This document shows positions 11,240 through 22,984 of a stretch of DNA of 64,000 nt, one piece after another. Each line of letters begins with the position of its first letter. Position 1 is the first letter of the stretch. The DNA is taken from contig NC_049987.1 in NCBI RefSeq assembly GCF_000003815.2, positions 19,351,906-19,415,905 of the forward strand, read 5' to 3'. The position numbers and the translations under genes are program-made. This DNA comes from Branchiostoma floridae (taxonomy: Eukaryota > Chordata > Leptocardii > Amphioxiformes > Branchiostomatidae). The notes below the pieces were generated by a model. It was not told where the DNA came from, made no database searches, and was given only the letters and a program-made list of their open reading frames with translations.

Positions 11240-12256
11240 AAGTCTGTCCCTAAGCTCGAGACGATTCGGATAATTATATAAATCCCCCCGTGTAGTAAAA
11301 TACGGTGTAGAAAACGTTGCTATGGAAATGAGGAACTCAATGAAGAAAACTTCCTTCCAAATCCAAATTCCTTCTAGAACTGAGAAGTACAGGAGATCAT
11401 TCTTACCTTCCTCTGTTCTTTCATGGAATAAACTACCGCTCAATACCAGAGTATCTCCCTCTGTTTCTAGCTTCAAAAATGAGTTGGAGTCTTTTTTCTA
11501 TAGACCTCCTACCCACCTTCACTTCTCGCATGGTCCCAGATTCCCAGCAATCCATCTCACTAGACTTAGACTTAACTTCGGTCAGTTGAATTTCCACCTG
11601 TTCCAACATAAATGTGTAAATAGTCCTATGTGTAAATGTGGCCACCCTAACGAATCAACTATACATTATTTTCTACACTGTCCTCTATACAATGATGCAA
11701 GACTTGATATGTTGTCATCTTTAACCACTATGTTCATGCAGGGTATCTTACCATTTGACCCAAGACACACCACTGAAAATATTTTATGTTCAACCTTACT
11801 CAGGGGAAACCCAGTACTATCTACCATTCAGAACTGTCATTTATTTGATGTTGTATTTAAGTTCATCAAACAGACAGATCGTTTTAGCTGAACCTTATTT
11901 GATTATTTCTAAGTTTGTTTATCAGCCATATGTCACTCTGTTGTTTGATTCCTTGTTTAGTTTCATGTAGTTATGTCTTGTGTTCAATAGACAGGTTGTT
12001 TAAGTTGATTTATAACCTTATTTGATTACTTCTAAGTTTGTATGCCAGCTACACGTCACTTTGTTATTTGATTCCTTGTTGTTTTATTTCATGTCGTTAT
12101 CATTATCTCTTGCCTTTGTTATTTAGCGTTTTGTAGTCCTGTATGTGTGTCTTTATTTTGTTTATGTACATGAGGAGAAGACCTCGATAAGCAGGGTCTG
12201 CTTTCCGTCTCATCCTCTTTAAAGAAATGTGAATAAAAAAAATAAAAAAAAAAATG
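11240..12256 (+). mobile_element. 5'-truncated non-LTR retrotransposon 3' end with poly(A)
   Basis: The 189-residue frame 11322-11891 resembles the extreme C-terminus of LINE reverse transcriptases. It has the RRSFLPSSVLSWNKLP block (start of the post-RT 'thumb' tail, F-P-x-x-x-x-x-W-N-x-L-P) and the conserved cysteine/histidine motif CKCGHPNEST-IHYFLHCPLYNDAR. Reading in the same frame continues upstream to about 11280, so the element is truncated 5' of there. An untranslated tail of about 340 bases follows. It ends with AATAAA-like words and an A-rich stretch at 12232-12256, consistent with target-primed reverse transcription of a polyadenylated RNA. The clade (L2/CR1 or relatives) is not resolvable here. 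The coding remnant itself is uninterrupted, which suggests a fairly young insertion. Confidence 0.75.
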
Positions 12257-12259
12257 AAG

Positions 12260-13670
12260 AAAACTGCCAGGGTTACATTGAATTTCCCTGTTACCATGGA
12301 AACCTGGAGTGGTACAACAAGGAAGGTCATGAGACCAAGTTCATGGAGATTTCAACGAGATTTGAACTACAAGTAGGGAGGCCTTTAAAGACTGCTGGGG
12401 CTATTTCTGTATTTGTTTTATTTGCTTTTTTATACACAGCGGAATATCCCCAACGGTCTGGGCGATGACATGCAGTATCGGGCAACTGAACCGTGAGTGG
12501 AGTAATTACCGGTATTAAAGCAGAATGTAGGGTGTACAACACAATAGCCTGTTACCCCAATGAGTGCTAAAAAACGTATACGAGCAGCCAAGCAGCTCCC
12601 TTAGTATCCTCACTGATACTTATACTCACTGATGCAAATAATGCATAGCTCCAGAGAGATCCTAAGTTCACCAATCGCTCAAAGGAAGATGAGTAACAAA
12701 TTATTTCAACTTTTCCGTATGGAGTACATCCAAGACTTCTTCCTTCAGGAGCACAGCCCCTCACCATCTCGATACAGTCCACACTACACCTCCCGGGAGG
12801 ATCCCGAGTTGCAGGTAAGTCTTATGTACTATCTGTGCCTTATAGTGTGCGAAGGAGGCTGAGCTGACACCAACGATGACAGACCTTCTGAAGCTAGAAT
12901 GGCTTGCTCTACCCATCCATAAACCACATCTCAGGACGCACGACACGCAGTTCTGAGAAACATTCCGCTCTGCTTGTTTTTCTAACAGACTGAGGATTTC
13001 GATGACTTTGTGGCACGTGAATAAGGTTGTTACTGGCTTTATTCACAAGCTGCTAAGTCCATCCTCACGGACATGCCCGTCCCTACGGAGGAAGACACCA
13101 GGAAGACAGCGCCGTAGAGCAGCTGTCGACAAACTCTTTCCTTCCTCACTGCAATTTACGGTGGGAAAACGTCTGGAAATAATACTTTTTATGGTAGTTA
13201 CAATTTGTGCATAGGGCTGGATATGGTTTCATATACTGCACAAAATCATGTCAGAAATCTTATTTTTCAGGGATATTGAAACGCATCGGCGATGGAGGGA
13301 GACATGTTTAGCGGGCGGCAGAAGGGTTGTACACATGTCAGTGCGTACAGGGAATGGTGTAAGGCCCGAGATGTGGAACCAGAAGTGGTGTTCACTGCCC
13401 CCAAATGAGTCAGTGTTCTCAGCCGTTTCCACATCACCGGTGCATTACCCATTTACAACTGAGATTTGAGAGGTTAGTCAATGTGTTGCTATTCTTGAGA
13501 AACGTGTTGTTATCAGTTAGAACTTTAGCTAACCAAGACATATACTTCAAATTGTATGTTTGATTCTATTGCACTATGCAATATATATGAAGTTTCTGTA
13601 AACGCGCCTCAGTCACGAGGCTGCAAACGTTAATATCAACATAACATTAATTCATTTATTCCTAAGTTAC
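12260..13670. other. No intact gene; scattered exon-like debris
   Basis: The frame at 12690-12817 ends at a GTAAGT donor-like site (CCCGAGTTGCAG then GTAAGT) and may be a decayed exon. The frame at 13248-13469 has no recognisable domain. I could not link these into a gene. Confidence 0.35.
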
Positions 13671-13679
13671 GAGACTGCG

Positions 13680-13735
13680 CTTGTCGTCATATGTACGACG
13701 GAACTGCCGACCTCCTTTACAACATGGATAACAGG
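13680..13735 (+). pseudogene. Short relic of the repeated FYDG-type family (copy B)
   Basis: A short frame reads CRHMYDGTADLLYNMDNR. It matches the FYDG(R/L)(E/G)DLLHNV(D/H)N block seen at 7885-7930 and 16050-16110. It is followed by GTACGC, a plausible donor, as also happens in the other copies (exon-like ends). Confidence 0.4.
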
Positions 13736-13829
13736 TACGCAAAAACAAAGAATGTATTGTAATTTACCGTAAATCGACTGTGTCTTCATCACTAATGGTC
13801 TGCATGTATTAACAATAGGTAAACTTTTT

Positions 13830-14470
13830 ATGAACCTTGAAAGTAGAGGAAACGCACGGAAGAATATGACTAAATTCGTCACGTCTGAGGTATTAATAGT
13901 AGTTAAAACTGACCCTCAGGAAATTTTAATTGAACAGGTCAAGTTCTTTGCTGATCTTCATTCCTTCAAAGAGCCTCAAATTCCCTTAACTAGACAAATG
14001 ATATTTTCAAACCATTTTCCCCTAATTCGTCACATGTCTATCTGTCGACCAACAAGACAGGTGAAGGTGTGACCATCGAGGTGTGATTATCGAGAAAGAA
14101 CTTAAAGCGCCTATAGTGTCATTTTCATCTGGACGTGCGCCAGATTAAATGGCTTACCGGTAGATAGAGTTTTTAGTATTTAAAGAAACCTCTGCTTGAT
14201 TCCTTCAACTACTCTTATCGGATGGGTCATTCAATGCCCAAAAGTCCGGTCTTGTTTCTCTGTTACATGTTACTAAAACAAGTCTCCACGGGACAGGATA
14301 AAGACCCTACTCAGATTAAAAACTGGTGCATCTTGACACTGCTAAACTGTGACTCTCGTATATTATCCAAATGCATAGCCCTGCGTATGAAACAAATGAT
14401 TCCTAATTTGATAACAATAGTTAAATCTTTTTTGCAGACAGATAATTTCCTTTGGTCTGTTAATGGACTA
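13830..14470 (+). mobile_element. L1/Tx1-type LINE reverse transcriptase relic
   Basis: Pieces in three frames line up in the order expected of an L1/Tx1-clade RT. They are an N-terminal finger segment (EQVKFFADLHS at 13935-13970), a frame around 14095-14220 reading like KELKAPIVSFSSGRAP (the G-x-A-P-G-x-D-G block), and 14290-14400 with TQIKNW followed by TLLNCDSRILSKCIALRMK (the IKNWRPI-LLN-D-KILSK block). The conserved RPI is mutated to CIL, there are several frameshifts, and the palm YxDD region is absent. This is a short fossil without coding capacity. Confidence 0.6.
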
Positions 14471-14689
14471 TCTTCACTCCATGGGGGAAGGCCGCCAGCC
14501 CCTAATTATAAGGACTACCTAACAAGTATGCAACAGAACTCGTTCCGCGTGCGGTACTTTCAAGGTGATTCCATACAGGACGCTGCGGTGGGGATGGAAC
14601 AGCTGGGTTCGGAGACTCAGTATCAACATGGTGGAGGTATTACAGATATTGAAATGTGTAACACACAAATTAAGAATTAGACATCGTGA

Positions 14690-15920
14690 CTGTGGAAGGG
14701 ACCAAGATCACCACGGGATCAAAAATCATCATTACAGGGATTCCCTTACTGCTTTTCATTTGTTGTGTGCCAATGCAGCAAAAGTTCTAATCACAAACCT
14801 ACTGGCATCAGACGAGGAAGGCCCGACCGAGCAGTAAGACGTTGAGCAACTACAGACTGGTCCCTTTCTTGGCTGCCGTTCATGATGGAGACAGATATGG
14901 TGAGTGAAAGAGGTTAGAGAAAAGAACATCTGTCTTTCCCAAATGTGGACAATGCTGTAAAGTTATTACAAATATAGTAAAGAAATTACAAATATAAGAG
15001 ACAGATATGGTGGTTCAGGGATGTTAGAGAAAAAGCAGCTGTTTTAATCTATAAACATTTGATTTTCTACTTACTTTTTTTACAAAGTTTTCATATCTAT
15101 TCGACTTATGTGCAGTAGATAGTATTAGTATTTGTATAAATCAGACAATGAAGAAGGTTCATTTAAAACTGTCTTGTTACATTAGTCCTGCCGTCTGACA
15201 TCCTTTGTTGCAAGCATTTCAAAGCAACAAGGGGAACTTGTGCTGTTTGACATGTTCAGAACGACGGAAACGCTGCCCCTCCATGCCACAGCGAATAAGA
15301 CTGGTGAAAGGTCCAGGACACTGCGTCCTCCAAACGAAAGTAGCATACATTCCATTCTGTGTCGACATCACCCATACTGTATCCATGGACGGAGGACATG
15401 CGGGAAACGTGCCAGAAGTCAGTCGAATTCTGTTCCCAGCTTATACAATATTAAGGAATCATGTTTCATTTGAATATCAATACAACATGTATAATACGTT
15501 TACCAATGCTTCCATTTGAGTTGTAATGACACATTTACTACAAAGTCTTGCTAGACAGATACAATTAATAAAATAGTGGGTTGATTATGCTGTTAGTATG
15601 TTGTTACATACTATTAGGTTGTTACACAATCTATCAGAAAATAACCCCTCTCTTCTAAAGTTTAGGGCTCCTTTAAAGGAACAGCTAGAGCTGATGAAAT
15701 GCATTCTGTTCTCCACACTTTTTGACATAGTAGTATATTACTGACATATTAGCTGGGTATGTAATAGAATGCCTCGTTGGATAATTTTATCTTCAATTTT
15801 GCGTATATTTACAAATGACCCATCTATTCCTAGGTACGAGGACCAATGTGGAAAGTTTCCACAGCATCTGGTCGCAGACCTCCCTACCTAGCCTTGCTGC
15901 CATGGCAAGCAGTAGGGCCT
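14690..15920. other. No supported gene; small direct duplication near 14890-15040
   Basis: The words GACAGATATGGTG ... TTAGAGAAAA occur at 14889 and again at 15000, which indicates a local duplication of about 110 bases. The frame 15205-15519 is open for 104 codons but I recognise nothing in it. The remaining sequence is A/T-rich. Confidence 0.35.
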
Positions 15921-15929
15921 GCGAGACCC

Positions 15930-16120
15930 AGTAGAGCACGGCTGGGCTTCCAATGAGGGTGTGACCATCTACACACGAGGAGGCACCTTGTCTGCCTACA
16001 ACAAAGACATAAGGAACCAGCTACTGTCGGCCAACCATTGAGGCATGTTCCTGTCGGGAGTTCTACGATGGCCGGGAGGACCTTCTACACAATGTAGACA
16101 ACAAGTGAGAAGTTTATTTC
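15930..16120 (+). pseudogene. Relic of the repeated FYDG-type family (copy C)
   Basis: The segment reads VTIYTRGGTLSAYNKDIRNQ, then a stop, and after a frame change CSCREFYDGREDLLHNVDNK. The same two blocks occur, more decayed, at 7780-7930. The CxCREFYDG spacing suggests a small metal-binding turn. The family is unidentified. Confidence 0.45.
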
Positions 16121-16464
16121 GTTGATCAACCTAACTAAAGCACCTTAGCCCCCACACTAACATTATAAGTAAACTTGACACAAGGAGAAGAAGAAGGGGC
16201 AGGAGAATCGAGCGTACCGGTGGTGTTTTACGCCGAATAACTACACCGATGGAGACTGCGAGAAGCTGTCTACAATCACCCTTGAGTGAAGTTCCTAGTG
16301 GTGGGGAAGGAAGTTGGTGACAACGGAACACCCCATCGGCTTCATCAACTTGAAGAAAAAGATTAGAATGCTTCGTGTGCAAGATTGCAGGTGCTAGAGC
16401 ACATGTTGAAAGGGCAATGGTGATCACGATAATGAAGTCTATTGCAGGGGGGGGGGCTTAATCG

Positions 16465-16945
16465 TGCGTATCGGCGTTCCATCTAGTCCCGGCAAGCGCA
16501 ATGATCTCGAATCTGCCGCCGACTATGTAAATACCAGTTGGAGCGACTTGCCCGGAACATGCCATCGGTCTATATCAAGTACCATAGGGGTCTGAAGTCG
16601 TATTGTGAGATAACTAACGTTGCTCCTCAGAGAGATTTCAAGACTAATGTGTATGTATTTGTTGGCCACCCTGGTTGTGGAAAGTCGTCACTTGTGCTTG
16701 AGTATTGCATAGATGCTACGACCACTTTCTTGAAACCACGAGGTCCCTGGTGGGACGGTTACGCCGGCCAAACTGATGTTGTTCTTGACGATTTTTATGG
16801 CGACGTATCATATGGAATGTTGTTAAATGCGATGGATCGCATCTATCGTATCTGTCGTATCTTGCACTTGTCGTCATTGGTGCCAAAAGAACACTTCAAA
16901 ATCAGGTTGTGCAGTGCGGTAAGTAAGCTTCGGCACGGAGACTGA
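16465..16945 (+). pseudogene. Endogenous CRESS-DNA virus Rep relic (circovirus-like)
   Basis: The frame 16538-16945 encodes a segment typical of the superfamily 3 helicase half of the replication-initiator protein (Rep) of circovirus-like ssDNA viruses. It has a Walker A motif GHPGCGKSS, the KPRGPWWDGY block and an acidic Walker B motif VVLDDFYGD. Immediately upstream (about 16465-16550), a different frame contains a PGKRNDLESAADYV stretch that fits the linker preceding the helicase, so a frameshift separates the two. The N-terminal HUH endonuclease half is missing. Downstream the helicase is truncated: the motif C region is replaced by a low-similarity tail to the stop. No capsid-type sequence is seen nearby. 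In the germline context of LINE and DNA-transposon debris this is an integrated, non-functional fossil. Circovirus-like Rep insertions are known from many animal genomes. Confidence 0.82.
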
Positions 16946-17029
16946 ATGTCGTACGAGTCGCTCTGTGCACAATGGACCAGAATAAATGCACAACAGCAAA
17001 TTATGACAAGGAATAAAGAGCCATCATAC

Positions 17030-17780
17030 TGAATTTTGAAATTGTGAATAAGGATTTGACGCAGTCCTTTACAAACTTTTACGCAGATAAATTATCCGCG
17101 GCGCTGGAAGCGGCTTCTAACATCGAAGACGTGACGGTGGACCTGCGTCTCTCCTTCATCAAGCCGCTGTACGTCAACACGAATTAATGCAACAAGTGCG
17201 AAAATTGAGTTTTCACTTTTGCTATGCATATATAGTCACTCAACACTCCTTGATGTTTTGCTTTAAGAATACTTTTGTGCTTAATAAACGGCGTAAAGGT
17301 CTCACGTAAAAAAAAGTACAAATGGATTATTTCAGAAGCCACACACTGTATAGTATATATATCATGACTGGAGTTGTGCATATAATAAGGTAACTTTTTT
17401 TCCAGACAATTTCCGGAGAAGCAAGGCCCTCAACATGTGTAACAAAGACACGTGGGAGAAGAAAAAAACTGCGGATATCCTGGCCAAGCAGTACGTGTCG
17501 TCGAAGTCCAGCTGGGACGAGATCGAGGATCCTTAAGCCCATAGTAAGACGCTCCCTTGGGAGTCTAGGTCCCTCAGACGTTTGAAAAAGGACCTGGACA
17601 AGGTATGCCCACAAAAAGGAACCCGTAGGAAACGCACTGGGCAGTTGTCTGACAGGCCAGTACCCAACAGAGCCCCGACTTGGGTTATCGGGGCAGATTG
17701 GAACCAAGACAACGTGGACATTAGTGAGAGCAACAGCAGCTTTACGGCAGCATTACCGAATAGAGCTAACTCTGTAGAGT
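17030..17780 (+). pseudogene. Decayed coding segments, probably of a transposon protein, family unknown
   Basis: A frame around 17055-17187 reads SFTNFYADKLSAALEAASN and then IEDVTVDLRLSFIKPL. After 17400 an exon-like piece with a 5' polypyrimidine/AG reads ALNMCNKDTWEKKKT, continuing AKQYVSSKSSWDEIED, then a stop, then LPWESRSLRRLKKDLDK. The last part (W-E-S-x-x-L-x-x-L-K-x-x-L-D) followed by a SDRPVPNRAPTW tail looks like the C-terminus of a mobile-element protein, but I cannot name it. There are at least two stops or frame changes. Confidence 0.4.
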
Positions 17781-17889
17781 AACGGGCGGGGTATTTTTGC
17801 TTCCATTACATCATTACATGGGGCGGGGGCTTTGGGGTTTAGAAATTGTTTTTTAAGCATTTCAATGTAGTTTCAAATATTTATATTTA

Positions 17890-18460
17890 AGCTACTTTGA
17901 AGAAAGAATGAAAGGATTTTTAGAGAAATGTGAACTATGGAGGGATACAGACATAACCGACGAGGAGTTACAAGGAGATGCGTTTGACGGACAGGTTTGG
18001 CGTGATTTCCAACAATGGATTGGGATAGAGTTTCTGCCAGCGCTGGGGAATTACGGCTTGATGCTCAACCTAGATTGGTTCCAACCATTGAAGCGCAGGA
18101 ATGACTTTTCTGTTGGAACTTAAGTACAGTTTTTGTTTGAGGTATTTCATGTATTACATGTCCCCAAAGTTTCCTCTGAAGTTTCGAACTGCTCATGTGC
18201 TGCGCTGCTGATATTCCGGCAGCCAGAAAACTGGGGCACACAGCATACCTTGCCTGTTCTAAATGTAAGAAAAATGGATTCGATAAAGGAATTTGGAATT
18301 TGCGAAGTGACATGCAGCACATATACAGGAAAGAAGGAGCTCGAGTACAAATATTGAGCTGTTGTAATGTGACCAGGAGGAAAGCGCTTGAAAAATCTTT
18401 CGCCACACGGTACACCATTGATGGAACTAGAGTACTACCATTGTAAAATAAGAAAAATCA
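17890..18460 (+). mobile_element. EnSpm/CACTA-like transposase (Tnp2-type) fragment, decayed
   Basis: The frame 17908-18123 contains YDG-like DAFDGQVWRDFQQW and GLMLNLDWFQPLKR. After a frame change, 18195-18320 gives ADIPAARKLGHTAYLACSKC. The combination of LN-x-DWFQPF, D-x-PA-x-RK and G-H-x-A-x-x-x-C-x-x-C is characteristic of the transposase family found in EnSpm/CACTA-type and related DNA transposons. The usual YL..LNLPR block between the two pieces is lost. No CACTA-type ends were identified. This is a fossil without an intact frame. Confidence 0.6.
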
Positions 18461-18469
18461 TCTGCTGTT

Positions 18470-19120
18470 TAAATGTAGGCTCCCCTTACATTTGCCTTGA
18501 TGTCTAGGCGGAAGAAGGGAGACTACGAGGCCGTGCTGTCCTTCCCCAAGTCAAAGCTACCGACGAGCATTTAGATGGTGGAGGGTGTAGTTGGTTTCGA
18601 GGACGGTAACTATGTGTCGCGCACTCCTCGTCGTTTAGACGGTTTAGAAAAAGGCCCTGGGACTTGAGCTGACTTACTCTGAGGACAAGCAAGTACAATT
18701 CAGCTAGCTGCATACGGACAAAGTCCCGAACAAAGCTCCGCCCCAACAAATTTGGCAGTGCCAGACAAGTTGTCTGTGGCCTTTGCACCCATGCCAATCT
18801 TGCTATATCAAACGGAAGGGTAGCTGGTGATAATTTACTTGTTATCAGCTTTATTGTGCACTAGCAAGAAGCAGAGAAAAGCAAGAGACAGACACTTCTC
18901 ACGGTTTTTCGGTTCCTCACGAGCACCTATCAAAGGAACAGCTGATTGAAAAAGGAGCCATGCACAAAAGGAGAAAAGATATCACAAACTACAAAGAGAG
19001 AAACCCCAAAGACTTTAGAAGCAATTATTAAGACAAAGGATTAAGAAAGCCATCAACAGAGGGTTTTGAAATTAACGAAAGCCAGCACAGTCCACTCCAA
19101 CACATCAAGGTAACACCCCA
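18470..19120. other. No intact gene
   Basis: Short frames only. Around 18940-19015 a lysine-rich piece (EQLIEKGAMHKRRKDITNYK) may belong to the same element as the transposase fragment that follows. Confidence 0.3.
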
Positions 19121-19540
19121 ATGCAAGGAAAGAAGATGGACAAATCTTTCAGCAACTATAATACTCTACGATTTCTCTGTCAACAACAGCTAAAAAGGTC
19201 AAGGCAACATGATGCGAGAACAATGCGATGGCACCCAATAATGATCCGCTGGTGCCTTGCTCTATGCACACGATCACCTGCAGCTTACAAAACTATCAGT
19301 GACTCTGGCTTCTTTCACCCCCCACACAGAGCAACAATGAAACAAGTGTGCAGATCCCAACCCAGGCTTTGATCCCGTAATTATCAGTAAACTCAGAGAA
19401 GAGAAAGACTGGAATTAGATGCCTGATTGGAAGATGAAGGTAAAGGCAAACCTCGAGCTCGTGTGCTCCAAGTCAATAGGCGAGTTGGTTGGCTTTAAGG
19501 CTTGAGGACATAGTACTTTTGGCAACAAGAAAAATGTTCT
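19121..19540 (+). mobile_element. P-element/Kolobok-like transposase fragment, decayed
   Basis: The frame 19121-19372 reads LRFLCQQQLKRS, then MRWHPIMIRWCLALCTRSP followed by AAYKTISDSGFFHPPH. This matches the conserved 'R-W-x-P-x-x-I-R-x-x-L-x-L-x-x-x-S-P-x-A-Y-x-x-x-R-x-x-x-x-L-P' start of the DDE domain in P-element/THAP9- and Kolobok-like transposases. Further down, in another frame, WKMKVKANLE and KSIGELVGF resemble the following blocks (catalytic D-E-M region and TGELVGFVDLG). Stops and frame changes rule out function. Assignment between the P and Kolobok superfamilies is not secure. Confidence 0.5.
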
Positions 19541-19559
19541 ATTTGTGGAAAATTGCTAG

Positions 19560-21080
19560 CGGCAACTCATTGTGTGTTATCTTGGCTGATCATAGACCGC
19601 TGTGAAGGTAAGAGGTCATCTTGCAGGTCAGTGTCATCAGCATTTTAAAATATATGTACCATTGAAACTTTCTGCGTATGTTTATGATGCTAATCATCTT
19701 GCATGTCTTATGTGATGTGTGAACACTCCAGTGTATAAGTGGAGAGGCGTAATCATTTGCCTAATCTTGGCACATGCTCCAAAACGGATGAACTACGTGA
19801 GGGTTTCTGACTGTGGGTGAAGAGGGAGAAGATGGATAGCCATGTGCCATTTTTGTAAGCAGTTGAACTACCCACTCCTGTTCCAGCAAGTGATTGAAAG
19901 GTGAGCTGTACGTATGCTTTATACTACTAAACTTTATATATCAATTTTCTAGAATGAGCTTTCTATAGAATACGTTATTGAGTTACCTTTAATGAAAGCT
20001 TTGTAATTCTTGGAATCTTTAAGCTCTGTTGATTGCCACGACTATGAAGACTATTTTCGCATAGGTCAAGCTGTTACTCAACTATCCATTGCTTCGTCAA
20101 TGTCAAATTTTCTTTGAATATCTCTGAAAAATCTTTGTGCTAATTTTCACACCTGCCTATGTGATAGACTAATGTCTAGCACCAGTAGCTGTTCAGGTGT
20201 TATTCAATCTCTCTGAATCATTCTGAATTTGAGGCAAATATTGTCTTGTCTTCTTCAGTGAAAACTGACAATGTTCAGGAAATTGAACAAGTATTTAATC
20301 CTGTCTAGGATAAACTATTAGTGAGGTGTTCGGGTAGTTTGATGACAGTGATTTGGGAAGTATACATATGTCATAACCTCTGAGGCATGTTTTTGTAATA
20401 AAAACAAGGTTTTTAATTGGAGCCCTACAAGCTTTGTTGATTCACAGAACATGTGAAGTACATTAGACTACATGTATTCATTCTTTTTTTTTTAAATTTT
20501 ACTTGAATTAAGTCATGTTTGTTGACAATAGAAACTAAGATATGACATATTCCCTTCTTTTGACAGGAAAGATTGCATGAAGCACGTCCTGTCAGAGTGC
20601 GCCAACAGGATCTAAGTCTGCCGATTCCCTGAATGTGACAAGCTAGTAGAGGATGTCTAAATCCATAATACGGAGGATGGTGAACTACATGTGTTTTTCC
20701 TAATGCAAGTATGTTTCTAATGCTGCCAATTATTGCCCTTGAATTTATCAATTTTCAGAACAAGTCATTTGGCATGGTGTTTGGACACTTCACTGTCAGG
20801 GTTCAAACGGTAATTTTCTTTACCCTAATAATCCACAGGCCCCTGCAATAAGTTTCTCTGTAGAGCAGCATTAGAGTCAACATTATACTGTTGTTCTGTG
20901 TGTCAGCTTTTGGCGAGAATTTGCAATAGAAATATGATGTAACAACAATTCTACATTTGGCTTTTGGCTGTCTGCAGTTATGTGGAGGAGACTCTAAACC
21001 TAACAGAGGCCATTCCTCTAGGTCTGGTGGACTCTGATGTGGAGGAGCAACAGGCTGGTATGTCATGTATTCCTGCCATA
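19560..21080. other. No supported gene; possible zinc-finger scrap
   Basis: At 20566-20650 a short + strand frame reads RKDCMKHVLSECANRI and, after one stop, CRFPECDKLVEDV. Its H/C spacing is reminiscent of TRAF-type zinc fingers and is preceded by a splice-acceptor-like tract. The support is too thin for a gene call. The rest is A/T-rich. Confidence 0.3.
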
Positions 21081-21085
21081 TGTAT

Positions 21086-21152
21086 ATTTCAGATACAGGT
21101 ACGTTTCAGATACAGGTAAGTTTCAGGTACAGGTAAACTTCAGGTACAGGTA
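21086..21152. repeat. Minisatellite of about 16-bp units
   Basis: About four tandem units of the form TTTCAG(A/G)TACAGGTA(A/C)G, with the later units slightly diverged (AACTTCAGGTACAGGTA). Each unit contains CAGGTA, which mimics a splice junction. Confidence 0.8.
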
Positions 21153-21154
21153 CA

Positions 21155-22950
21155 AGTTCGAATCCTTTATCTGTACATGCATTTTCCACCGTAAGCTATT
21201 CGTGTAGCAACAATTGTTTTTAGAATAATTTTTTTATGGGGACGTATTGCTTGAACCTCGAACAAGTCAATTGCAAAGTTTTCTCTATGTTCAACTGTAG
21301 CATTATCGAAATTGTCGTTCGGGTTAAGAGCAAGCTTAAGGTTCTCCTTTATGTGCTGTTCTTTTTCTGACTGTGTAAGTGTGACAAGACAAACGGACCT
21401 GGGGCCAACAGCCCGTGCAGCAAGTGCTGGATAAAAGGACAGCAAATGGTCAGTATATATAATGGACATTATATGGGTATTGTGTATGCCCATTGTCATT
21501 TAGCGTAACGGTGTGCAGATTTGGGTAACAACTTAAAATTTCCCTATATGAACATGTCGCAAATTTTCCAGGCCGACACAGCCATACGCTGTCGAATATG
21601 GTTTACACTAATGCGAGGCGGTACATCGACCCCGACGACCACATGCGGAAGGACTCAGAAAATTGCAGGATAAGGCAGTAGAAAACAGGGTACCTCGTCA
21701 CTTCTGAAGAAATGGACACCATCTCGGACACGTTAAAACCCAGAGAGGACAGTCATTCCAGAGACGCTTCTAGCCACCGTTCAAAAGGCAGCAGGCAAAA
21801 CAGGGAGTGGCGTCGTCTGCCTACATACAGCCACGAGAACTACGTCATGGACATAATGCATATCAGCACGGCAACGGAATGGCAACATTATAACGACAAT
21901 ATTTCTAGATATTACGAAGAAGGGCTCCGGTTGTAGAGCTCATTTACGTAACTGGCTTCGACCAAGCGTTATTCTTTGTATAATTACTAGCTTAAAAGAA
22001 ACATCATTGTGAGAGAAGGCAACTTCTAAAAGTCATTTTGGACCTGTTTTGTCTTTCCCATCACTTTCTGGAGAATTCAAGTAAACATCATCCGGTGTAC
22101 AACTCATACAGATGATGATTTAATACGTTGTTTCCTGGCTTAACTTGACCAGAATAAGATGGTTGACAATGTGTTAAATAATTCAGGATATTATCCAGAA
22201 AGTCCATGACGTCATGTGTGGCAATGACGACACAGATGCCGTCAGAAAAAAAAAACATTCTCGGTCGATTTAGAGCGTTGACAGCAGGGCGAGAAGAACT
22301 AATGGGAACACAAACTGTCAAAGAAAGTTATGATCTAGTTTTGTGAAGTCTTTGGGCGTGTTAAATCTGAAGGGACTGACATGAAAAATATATAGGTTGT
22401 TATTGTATAAGTGTATTTTTCGGTATTATTATTCGGTACATATTATAGAAATGTCAATAACGATAAATATTCCGTGATGAGAGTAACTAACTGCTATGAT
22501 GTATCTACAGAACAAGACGAGCAAATTGCAACAAAAAAACAAGATGCATTCTGTTCCATTAAGACCAGCTGTGTACAGAATGGAGCTGAAACGACTCCAC
22601 GTGGACACCAAGAGATTCCTGGTCACCCAAAAGATTCCTGGAAACTTCGAGGACACAAGAGACGGCTTCCAAGCCAGGATTGAGGAAGTCGTAAGGACAC
22701 AGAACATGCCCGACATCAACTGTGATCAGACCGAGATCAACGTTGTTCCAGTCCGCGGATGGACACTTGCAGAGGAAGGATCCAAGCAGGCTTGTTTTAT
22801 TGAGCTCTCTTTCAGTGAATGACGGTAACAATACGGCATGCTGTTCCATACGATTGTTAAGTTACATGTGTACGTTGTATTTTGAATGTGACTAAGTCTT
22901 TTGAATAAATAGATTATATATGATATATGTAATTGTAATTAAGTTGGTTT
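21155..22950. other. No supported gene
   Basis: Open frames at 21167-21499 (-), 21712-21936 (+) and 22496-22822 (+) are hydrophilic and unrecognised. The last of these (ending WTLAEEGSKQACFIELSFSE) could be an exon of a decayed gene. No splice chain could be built. Confidence 0.35.
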
Positions 22951-22984
22951 CAATTGTATACATGTCTGTACTTTTGTGCCTTTC

